From positions 1-64,000 of the forward strand of contig JACKET010000025.1 of NCBI GenBank assembly GCA_020632875.1: DNA of 64,000 nucleotides, read 5' to 3'. Under the pieces are notes generated by a model. It had not been told where the DNA came from, did not search any database, and worked only from the letters and a program-made list of their open reading frames with translations. A program made the translations under genes and the position numbers. Source of the stretch: Alphaproteobacteria bacterium (GTDB taxonomy: Bacteria > Myxococcota_A > UBA796 > GCA-2862545). Positions 58,031 through 64,000 of this stretch are shown one piece after another (position 1 is the stretch's first letter; each line of letters starts with the position of its first letter).

Positions 58031-58609
58031 TCAGCTCGCCGAACCCTTCTGACGCGGCTGCGGCGCCGAGCCGAACCGCGCGAGCACGACCCGAACGAGC
58101 GTGACCGCGAACCACACGAGCGGCGCGCCGTGCATCACGAGGTCGAACCAGTCCATCGCGCCCATGCCGACGGCCCCGCCGGCCACCCAGCGGATCTTGC
58201 CGACGATGTGGGGCTCGGGCGTCAGCGGCGCCAGACCGAGCGTGAGGGACAGCATGAGCGGGATGGCGAGGGCCCCGAGCTCGGGCCCGGCGCCCGCCTT
58301 CGACGACCAGGCCGTCATCGGGCCGAGATCGACGGCCTTCTCGAAGCCGGCGCCCTTCAGGATGCGCACCGCCGACGCGCTGCGCGCCCCGGAGCGGCAG
58401 TACACCACCACAGCCTTGTTCCGGTCGAGCTCGCCGACCCGCGACTGGAGCGCGTGCACGGGGATGTTCCGCGCGCCCTTCAGGTGGCCGGAATCGAACT
58501 CGGACGGGGTGCGCACATCGAGCAGGACGGCGCCTTCCTCCACCATCCCCTGGGCTTCTTCGCCCGACACGCGGGCGGCGCCTCCACCGAACAACGAGAG
58601 CAGGGACAT
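58031..58609 (-). CDS. Rhodanese-like domain protein with membrane tail
   Basis: A 192-residue protein. The N-terminal rhodanese domain (residues 10-105; LLDVRTPSEFDSGHLKGARN) has the active-site loop VYCRSGARS, whose Cys carries persulfide. The C-terminal 80 residues contain two helices in the DUF2892 style (IPLMLSLTLGLAPL, then WFAVTLVRVVLA), so it is probably anchored in the membrane. Sulfur transfer or redox work is likely. ATG 58609 has GGAGG upstream. Confidence 0.88.
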   Translation of the reverse strand: MSLLSLFGGGAARVSGEEAQGMVEEGAVLLDVRTPSEFDSGHLKGARNIPVHALQSRVGELDRNKAVVVYCRSGARSASAVRILKGAGFEKAVDLGPMTAWSSKAGAGPELGALAIPLMLSLTLGLAPLTPEPHIVGKIRWVAGGAVGMGAMDWFDLVMHGAPLVWFAVTLVRVVLARFGSAPQPRQKGSAS

Positions 58610-58649
58610 CGGGACCTCCGACCGGCGCCAGTGCAATGCGCGTGCCGGA

Positions 58650-59273
58650 CTATCCCTGCCCGCAGTCGGTGAACAGGCACGACGCCGGCGTCTGCTCGCA
58701 CAGGTCTTCGCCGGCGTTCAGGATGTCGAGCTGGCAGTCGATGATCTGGCCGAGCGTGCCGCAGCCGCCGAACCCGAACCCCGCGCAGGCGTCGGGGATG
58801 GGCTCGAAGGCGATGGGCCCGTCTTCGCACTCGATGCTGAAGGCCTCGTAGTCGTTCGTGACCGCGCAGACCGCGAGGATGTCGCTCTCCTGCATCGACT
58901 CCAGCGCGAGCCCGCCGTCGAGGCCGAGTGCCGCGCTCCACAGGTGCAGGCCGCACGCCTCGAGGGGCGCACACGCATCGGAGCCCACCTGCAGGGTGCA
59001 GGCATCGGCGGCGATCGACGTCTGGCACGCCTCCCACTGCTCGACGGTGACCTCGCACGCGTCCGCGGGGAACCACGTGGCGGCGCACGTCTCGTGGGCC
59101 AGGGGCTCGACGCGCACCGGGATGACGAGCCCGCAGTCGGCGAGCACCGCTTCGCTCACGCCATAGGCGTCTTCGCAGAGGGCGGCGCGGTCGACGTCGT
59201 CGAGCGCGACCAGCGGCGTATCGGGGCCGTACGGCCGGCATGCGAGGAGGAAGAGCGGGAGGATCCGGGTCAC
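58650..59273 (-). CDS. Cys-rich lipoprotein, unknown function
   Basis: A 207-residue lipoprotein (ILPLFLLAC lipobox). The mature part is acidic and contains more than a dozen Cys in pairs (ACEVTVEQWEACQ, LEACGLHLW, FGGCGTLGQIIDCQ), a disulfide-stabilised outer domain. I do not recognise the family. GTG 59273 has GGAGC five bases upstream. Divergent from the gene at 59317; a TATGAT box between them (about 59293) reads rightward. Confidence 0.7.
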   Translation of the reverse strand: MTRILPLFLLACRPYGPDTPLVALDDVDRAALCEDAYGVSEAVLADCGLVIPVRVEPLAHETCAATWFPADACEVTVEQWEACQTSIAADACTLQVGSDACAPLEACGLHLWSAALGLDGGLALESMQESDILAVCAVTNDYEAFSIECEDGPIAFEPIPDACAGFGFGGCGTLGQIIDCQLDILNAGEDLCEQTPASCLFTDCGQG

Positions 59274-59316
59274 ACGAGCTCCGTTGCAGGTGCCTATGAT
59301 CACCTGAGGAGGACCG

Positions 59317-59877
59317 ATGTTGGCGATGATTCTCGCGGCCCTGGCCGCCCCGCCGTCGTCCCACCTGAAGGGCGCCAGCGGAGAGCTGGTGTGGGAGATC
59401 GAAGCACGCGACGGCGGCGTCCACGTCGAGGGGCGCTCGCCGAAGTGGCGCGTCGTGCACGAGGCCGCGGCCGACCTCTCGCCCCGCCACACCGAGCGCA
59501 CGGTCGACGGGCAGACCACGGTGGTCGACTACACCGCGCAGGGCGCGACGGTCACGTTCCCCGGCGGCCGCACGGTGGTGATCGAGACCCCCGGCATCTG
59601 GGACGGCGACACGCTCGACGTCCGGCTCGGTCAGGCCTACGCCGACGGGCGTCCGGCGCAGGTCTTCAAGGCCGTCGACACGGCGAGCGGCAAGGTCTAC
59701 CGGTTCGACAGCCAGCTCGTCGGTCCCGACCAGTGCGGCGCGCAGGCCTGCGGGCACGTGCTCGTGCAGCTGACCGGGATGCTGCGCGCGCTCGGGCCGA
59801 GCTTCCACTACTGGTTCGCGGCCGACGGCCGGTTACTCCGCTTCGAGGGGCCCGCCGGCGAGTTCCGCGCCGAGTAG
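59317..59877 (+). CDS. Exported protein of unknown function
   Basis: A 186-residue protein with a short hydrophobic start (MLAMILAALAAPP), then mostly beta-strands (ELVWEIEARDGGVHVE, TVTFPGGRTVVIE). Two Cys (QCGAQACG) may form a bond. No family recognised; DUF3108-like proteins are a distant thought. A TATGAT box and a strong GAGGAGG precede ATG 59317. Confidence 0.72.
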   Translation: MLAMILAALAAPPSSHLKGASGELVWEIEARDGGVHVEGRSPKWRVVHEAAADLSPRHTERTVDGQTTVVDYTAQGATVTFPGGRTVVIETPGIWDGDTLDVRLGQAYADGRPAQVFKAVDTASGKVYRFDSQLVGPDQCGAQACGHVLVQLTGMLRALGPSFHYWFAADGRLLRFEGPAGEFRAE

Positions 59878-59907
59878 GCAGCGGCGGATGGCGGGCGGGC
59901 GGAGCAA

Positions 59908-59934
59908 CCACCGGTTGCGTTGCTCCGGCGCCTC
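59908..59934. terminator. Possible terminator hairpin after 59877 gene
   Basis: GGAGCAAC pairs with GTTGCTCC around a central CCGGTTGC-containing loop in the gap before ctaA. The stem is strong, but no T-tract follows. Positions approximate. Confidence 0.35.
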
Positions 59935-59984
59935 GCCGGGCTAGGTGGGCAGACCGGGCGACCCACGTCCGGGAGGGAGGCTCC

Positions 59985-60896
59985 GTGCGCTCCAACCGAC
60001 TGTCCACGCTCGCGTTCGCCCTGGTCGCCACGACCTGGGGCCTGCTGGTGTTCGGCGCGTCCGTACGGGTGCACGGTGCCGGGCTCGCCTGCCCCGACTG
60101 GCCGCTGTGCTTCGGGCAGGTCGTCCCCGCGATCGACTTCGGCGTCGCGTTCGAGTTCGGCCACCGCGTCGTGGCCGGCGTCGTCAGCCTGTGGTTCCTC
60201 GCGCTCGGCGGCCTGATGTGGCGCCGCGGCGTCAGCGGCTCGCTCCAGGCGATGTGGGGCTTCGGTCTCTTCGTGCTGGGCGTGCAGATCGTGCTCGGCG
60301 GGCTCACCGTGCTCGAGCTCCTCGCCGAGTGGACCGTCACGAGCCACCTGCTGGCCGGCAACACCTTCTGCCTGTCCGTGCTCCTCGTCGCGCTCGGCCT
60401 TCGCGCCGAAGAAGACGGCTGGCCCGCCCTCGAGCCCGTGTCGCTCGTGCAGCGCGTCGCGGCCGCTGGCATGGCGATGCTCCTGCCCGTGCAGCTCGCG
60501 CTCGGCGGCCTCGTCAGCAGCAGCTACGCGGGGCTCGTCTGCCCGAGCTGGCCGTCGTGCGCAGGGGGCGTCTGGTTCCCCACGTTCGAGGGGCTCGTCG
60601 GGCTGCAGCTCTCGCACCGCCTCGTGGGCTACGCGCTCGCCGGCGTGGCACTCGCCGCGTTCACCACCTCGGTGGGTCACCGCCGGCTCCGCGCTCCGAC
60701 CGCCCTGATCCTCGCCCTCGTGCTGGTGCAGATCGGGCTCGGCGTCGCGAACGTGCTCACCCGCCTGCCGGTCGAGGTCACCCTCGCGCACACGGGCGTG
60801 GCGGCGTGGCTCGTGCTCGCCACCACGTGGCTGAACTGGCGCGCCTTCCGCGCTCCCCTTTCCCACCCGGCCCTGCAGCCGGCGGAGGCCCGATGA
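59985..60896 (+). CDS. ctaA: Heme A synthase
   Basis: A 303-residue eight-helix membrane protein that oxidises the heme O methyl group to formyl for aa3 oxidases. Two internally repeated halves each have the paired Cys loop (ACPDWPLC and VCPSWPSC) and heme-ligand His (FGHRVVAG, TSHLLAGN, LSHRLVGY, AHTGVAAW). GTG 59985 has GGGAGG eight bases upstream. The stop overlaps ctaB as ATGA. Gene order ctaA-ctaB-SURF1 fits oxidase assembly. Confidence 0.92.
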   Translation: MRSNRLSTLAFALVATTWGLLVFGASVRVHGAGLACPDWPLCFGQVVPAIDFGVAFEFGHRVVAGVVSLWFLALGGLMWRRGVSGSLQAMWGFGLFVLGVQIVLGGLTVLELLAEWTVTSHLLAGNTFCLSVLLVALGLRAEEDGWPALEPVSLVQRVAAAGMAMLLPVQLALGGLVSSSYAGLVCPSWPSCAGGVWFPTFEGLVGLQLSHRLVGYALAGVALAAFTTSVGHRRLRAPTALILALVLVQIGLGVANVLTRLPVEVTLAHTGVAAWLVLATTWLNWRAFRAPLSHPALQPAEAR

Positions 60897-61816
60897 GCCA
60901 GACCAGCGCACCGGTCGCCGAGCGCCTCGAAGCGACCGCCTCCTGGCGCGATTCCGTTCGGCTCTACGTCGACATCACGCGGCCGCGTGTCATGGCCCTG
61001 GTCGTGTTCACCGCGCTCCCCGCCCTGCTGCTCGGCAAGACCGCCTGGCCGTCGCTCTCCGAGGCCTTCTGGGTGCTGCTCGGCACGGCCTTCGCGGGGG
61101 GTGCGTCCAGCGCCTTCAACGCGCTCGTCGAGCGCGACGCCGACGCGCGGATGGCCCGCACCCGCCGGCGTCCCCTGCCCGCTGCCAGCGTCGCGCCCCG
61201 CGCCGTGTTCGCGTACGGCGTGCTGCTGACGCTCGGCTCGAGCGTCATCCTGTACGCCGTGGGCGGCGTGTGGCCGATGCTCATCGCGCTCGCGACCATC
61301 GTGTTCTACGTGGCGGTCTACACGCTCTACCTGAAGCCCCGCACGCCGCAGAACATCGTGATCGGCGGGGCGGCCGGCAGTACGGCCCCGCTCATCGCCA
61401 GCGCCGCGATGGATGGCTCGGTGAGCCTCGGCGCGTGGATCCTGTTCCTCATCATCTTCCTGTGGACCCCGCCCCACGTCTGGGCCATCGCCATCTTCCG
61501 CAAGCGCGAGTACGAGGCGGCCGGCTTCCCGATGATGCCGTCGGTCGTCGGCGACCAGCCCACGCGGTGGCGCAGCCTCGGCTACACCCTGCTGCTGGTG
61601 CCCGTCACCCTCGCACCGTGGGCGCTCGGCTACCTCAGCGCGCTCTACGGCGTCGCGGCCGTGGGCCTCGCGGTCTACTTCACGGCCGTGGTCGTGCGGT
61701 CGATGCAGCTGCAGAGCCCGAAGTACGACTACAAGGTGTTCAAGCACTCCATCGTGTACCTGTCGCTGCTGTTCCTCGTGATGTTCGTGGACGTGGCGCT
61801 GCTCGGGGTGAGCTGA
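60893..61816 (+). CDS. ctaB: Protoheme IX farnesyltransferase (heme O synthase)
   Basis: A 307-residue UbiA-family prenyltransferase with about nine TM helices. The Asp-rich motif is ERDADARMARTRRRPLP and the second is in YTLYLKPRTPQNIVIGG. It attaches farnesyl to heme B, giving heme O for ctaA. Coupled to ctaA by ATGA. Length typical. Confidence 0.94.
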   Translation: MSQTSAPVAERLEATASWRDSVRLYVDITRPRVMALVVFTALPALLLGKTAWPSLSEAFWVLLGTAFAGGASSAFNALVERDADARMARTRRRPLPAASVAPRAVFAYGVLLTLGSSVILYAVGGVWPMLIALATIVFYVAVYTLYLKPRTPQNIVIGGAAGSTAPLIASAAMDGSVSLGAWILFLIIFLWTPPHVWAIAIFRKREYEAAGFPMMPSVVGDQPTRWRSLGYTLLLVPVTLAPWALGYLSALYGVAAVGLAVYFTAVVVRSMQLQSPKYDYKVFKHSIVYLSLLFLVMFVDVALLGVS

Positions 61817-61823
61817 CCTCGCC

Positions 61824-62594
61824 GTGGGGTTCCGGCCTTCCGCGATCTCGACCGTGACGGTGCTGGTGGGCATGGGCCTCACCATCCGGCTCGGCTTCTG
61901 GCAGCTCTCCCGGTACGAGTCGAAAGAGACGATGCTCCAGGAGCGCCGCGACCAGCACGCGCTCGCACCGCTCGACTCCCTCGACGGGGCCCCGAGCGAC
62001 GGGTTCCGCCGGGTACGGCTGTCCGGCCACTACCGTCCCGAAGCCGCCGTGGTCTCGGGTGGCATCCCGTTCGGCCGCAACGGGTACGCGGTCATCGCGG
62101 TGCTCGACCTCGACACGGGGGGTAGCGTCCTCGTCCAGCGGGGCTGGATCCCCGCCGACGACTGGGCGCCCTACCGCACACAAGACACCGCTCCACGCGC
62201 GGTCGAGGGCATCCTCCACACCATCGAGGGCCCGCCCGACGTGCAGCCCGTGCAGGACGTGCGCACGGGGCTCCCGCTGTGGCCCCTCGAGCGCGAGGCC
62301 TTCCTCGGCGTGCTGAGCCGCGGCGTCCGCATCCCGTGGTCGAGCCTCGTCCGCGACATCCCCGGCGTGAATCCGGCGGTAGCGGTCATCGAGGGCCCCG
62401 AGCTCCCCGACGCCGAGGCGCGCAAGACCAACCGCCTGCCCGCGCCGGGCTACGTCATCGAGCAGAAGACGTTCCACCACCTCGAGTACGCCGTGCAGTG
62501 GTTCAGCTTCGCCGGGATCATGGCGGTCATCTGGGGCATCGTCGGCTGGCGCCGCGCGAGGCTTCCGCAGGCGACCGCTTCGTCTCAGACCTGA
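61824..62594 (+). CDS. SURF1-family oxidase assembly protein
   Basis: A 256-residue protein with one TM helix at each end (residues 6-25 and about 222-245). LGFWQLSRYESKE at the N-terminus and FHHLEYAVQWFSFAG at the C-terminus match the SURF1 signatures; the outer loop is beta-rich. It helps insert heme A into subunit I. It begins seven bases after ctaB and its end overlaps the convergent small gene at 62585 by ten bases. Confidence 0.9.
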   Translation: MGFRPSAISTVTVLVGMGLTIRLGFWQLSRYESKETMLQERRDQHALAPLDSLDGAPSDGFRRVRLSGHYRPEAAVVSGGIPFGRNGYAVIAVLDLDTGGSVLVQRGWIPADDWAPYRTQDTAPRAVEGILHTIEGPPDVQPVQDVRTGLPLWPLEREAFLGVLSRGVRIPWSSLVRDIPGVNPAVAVIEGPELPDAEARKTNRLPAPGYVIEQKTFHHLEYAVQWFSFAGIMAVIWGIVGWRRARLPQATASSQT

Positions 62595-62842
62595 GGCTCG
62601 CCCTCGGGCACGCGGTCGCTCACGGGCACCGGAACCGACACCGGCAGCTCTTCGGGCATCGTGCGCACCTTGTACACGACGAAGCCCACGATGGCGCCGA
62701 GCATGATGAGCGGCGACAGCGACATGAAGACCATCGTGTCGACGAACGCCTGCTGGTTGGGACCCGCGCCGCCGCACACCGGGCAGGCCCACACGGGCGC
62801 GCTCCACAGCAGCAGCACGGCCATCGCGACGCCGCGCCTCAC
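62585..62842 (-). CDS. Small membrane protein of oxidase operon with CPVCGG motif
   Basis: An 85-residue protein with an N-terminal signal-like helix (MAVLLLWSAPVWA), the motif CPVCGGAG, then one TM helix (MVFMSLSPLIMLGAIVGFVVYK). The C-x-x-C could bind metal or be redox-active, which would suit copper delivery or assembly, but this is inference. GTG 62842 overlaps the subunit III stop as GTGA; ATG 62824 is the alternative. It ends convergently with SURF1. Confidence 0.7.
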   Translation of the reverse strand: MRRGVAMAVLLLWSAPVWACPVCGGAGPNQQAFVDTMVFMSLSPLIMLGAIVGFVVYKVRTMPEELPVSVPVPVSDRVPEGEPQV

Positions 62843-63432
62843 AGGTACACCTGCCAGTACAGCATCGGCCAGATGAGGACGACGAAGTACCAGAGCATCC
62901 GGCCCGCCTGGAACGACTCTTCGGTGAGCCAGCCCTTCTGGAGCCGGAACAGCAGCACGAACAGCCAGCCGATGGCGCCGACCGCGTGGAGCGCGTGCGT
63001 GCCGACGATCATGTAGAAGAAGCTGCCGTAGCTGCTCGACGAGAGCGTGAGGCCCTCGCGGATGAGGCCCTGCCACTCGTAGCCCTGCAGCAGCACGAAC
63101 AGCGCGCCGAGGGCCACCGACAGCACGAACGGCCGACGTGCCGCATCGGCGGACTCGCGGAACCGACGGCCCGCGTAGAACAGGATAGCGCCCGAGGCCA
63201 GCAGGAACAGCGTGTTCACCGCGGTGGACGCGACGGGCAGGCGGGGCTGACCGGGAGGCGGCCAGCCGCCCATGGCGTTGGCCTCGACGATGACGTGGCC
63301 GCTGACGAACCCGAAGAAGAGCATGGCCTCGGCGACGATGAAGAACGCCATTCCGAGGACCGCGTCCGGGAGGACCGGCTGGCGACGCCGATGCCGGTAT
63401 CCCGGGGCTGCAGAGGTCAGGTCCTGTGCCAT
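62839..63432 (-). CDS. ctaE: Cytochrome c oxidase subunit III (heme-copper oxidase)
   Basis: A 197-residue membrane protein with about five TM helices. GMAFFIVAEAMLFFGFVSGHV, the second-helix signature, and IVGTHALHAVGAIGWL and MLWYFVVLIWPMLYWQVYL near the end are typical. It starts one base after the subunit IV stop. Its residues are of the short five-helix type. Another subunit III-like gene lies upstream beyond subunit IV. Confidence 0.88.
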   Translation of the reverse strand: MAQDLTSAAPGYRHRRRQPVLPDAVLGMAFFIVAEAMLFFGFVSGHVIVEANAMGGWPPPGQPRLPVASTAVNTLFLLASGAILFYAGRRFRESADAARRPFVLSVALGALFVLLQGYEWQGLIREGLTLSSSSYGSFFYMIVGTHALHAVGAIGWLFVLLFRLQKGWLTEESFQAGRMLWYFVVLIWPMLYWQVYL

Positions 63433-63433
63433 G

Positions 63434-63907
63434 TCAGTGGCCCCCTTCGTGCGCTCCGCCGTGGTTCTCGGTGCCGTGCTCTTCGGGCGTTCCGTGCTCT
63501 CCGCCATGCTCTCCACCGTGGTCGCCGTGGTGTGCAGCCGGGTCGCCGTACGCCTCGCCGCGCTCGATCTCGGCGATGGCGGCGATGTTGGTCCAGTTGG
63601 TGCCGGTGTGGTTCTTCACGTCGGGCGCGACGGCGAAGAAGAACAGGCACATGAACGCGAGCGAGACCGACAGGATGTACCAGATGAACTTCGGCTCGTG
63701 GTCGAGGTGCATGAAGTACTTCACGACCAGGCTCGCCTTGACGAGCGCGATGCCGAACGCCGTGATGAGCGTGAGGATCGGGATCTCGAGCATCGGGCCG
63801 AGGATGCTGACGATCAGCAGCGTGAGGAGGATGCCCCAGATCCGCACGTACTGCTTGGCGTGGGAGTGGTACTCGTGGGATTCGTGATGAGCGGTGTTCT
63901 CGGACAT
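63434..63907 (-). CDS. ctaF: Cytochrome c oxidase subunit IV (prokaryotic type) with His-rich tail
   Basis: A 157-residue protein with three TM helices (about residues 22-40, 45-65 and 75-95) in the COX4_pro pattern, LVKASLVVKYFMHLDHEPKF being characteristic. The last 40 residues are unusually rich in His, Gly and Glu (AAHHGDHGGEHGGEH), which could bind copper or zinc. Between two subunit III genes. Confidence 0.88.
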   Translation of the reverse strand: MSENTAHHESHEYHSHAKQYVRIWGILLTLLIVSILGPMLEIPILTLITAFGIALVKASLVVKYFMHLDHEPKFIWYILSVSLAFMCLFFFAVAPDVKNHTGTNWTNIAAIAEIERGEAYGDPAAHHGDHGGEHGGEHGTPEEHGTENHGGAHEGGH

Positions 63908-63912
63908 CGTGC

Positions 63913-64000
63913 CTACTTCGCGATGTAGAGGAGCGGGAAGAGGAAGATCCAGACGATGTCGACGAAGTGCCAGTACAGGCCGATGAACTCGACCCGATGC
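63913..64000 (-). CDS. Cytochrome c oxidase subunit III-like (C-terminus only)
   Basis: The last 28 residues of a gene whose start lies beyond the window. The segment FIGLYWHFVDIVWIFLFPLLYI is the well-known end of heme-copper oxidase subunit III. It stops with TAG at 63913-63915, six bases before subunit IV. So the operon carries a second subunit III. Confidence 0.85.
   Translation of the reverse strand, partial: HRVEFIGLYWHFVDIVWIFLFPLLYIAK

Overview
The window is about 70% G+C, densely coded on both strands, and reads as a chromosomal segment of a Myxococcota-type (deltaproteobacterial) organism. The best evidence is three proteins ending in a MYXO-CTERM-like tail (Gly/Cys motif, short hydrophobic stretch, Arg cluster; genes at 24407, 33420 and 51878). 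Several exported proteins also carry Asp-Thr/Ser/Ala linkers, and there are FG-GAP/VCBS, WG-x-GP beta-propeller and multiheme lipoproteins, an eukaryote-type Ser/Thr kinase and an aa3-type oxidase cluster. No rRNA, tRNA, CRISPR array or recognisable transposase gene was found.

Layout. 1-5.9 kb: partial LysR regulator, membrane protein, SDR, then a metallophosphoesterase divergent from an FG-GAP/ASPIC lipoprotein that is translationally coupled to a flavin disulfide oxidoreductase. 5.9-11.3 kb: a coupled minus-strand operon of beta-propeller lipoprotein, double di-heme oxidoreductase, five-heme cytochrome and small metzincin. 11.3-14.1 kb: class III cyclase, LysR, and a divergent NADP-binding protein. 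14.1-18.5 kb: two four-CBS proteins divergent from an SLC13-type transporter, a small protein, and a CPBP-like membrane protein with an altered active site. 18.5-27.9 kb: PEP synthase, Ser/Thr kinase, two-CBS protein, trypsin-like protease, small exported and membrane proteins, universal stress protein. 27.9-33.4 kb: an arginine operon (P-loop gene, argC, argD, N-acyl-ornithine carbamoyltransferase, argB) divergent from argR, with palindromic ARG-box-like sites between them.

33.4-41.8 kb is the most unusual part. It holds a metzincin homologue whose zinc site is lost, a one-TM protein, a radical SAM protein, an APH-like kinase with a changed catalytic Asn, a 995-residue protein built from about nine 54-55-residue tandem repeats, and a YbjN/chaperone-like protein. 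41.8-47.5 kb: cell-surface glycosyl and acyl transfer genes; a non-coding block of about 0.6 kb that starts with two 35-bp palindromes interrupts the 3' end of an acyltransferase. 47.6-51.9 kb: diheme cytochrome and a sodium-pump oxaloacetate decarboxylase operon (G-A-B). 51.9-59.9 kb: exported FG-GAP and beta-helix proteins with long Asp-rich linkers, a SET-domain protein, lipoproteins and a rhodanese. 59.9-64 kb: ctaA-ctaB-SURF1 converging on cytochrome oxidase subunits (small protein, III, IV, and another III cut by the window end).

Two expression features run across the window. Many adjacent genes are coupled by four-base start/stop overlaps (ATGA, GTGA, TTGA). At least ten genes have a TAnnnT-like -10 hexamer ending 5-6 bases before the start codon, which implies leaderless mRNAs.
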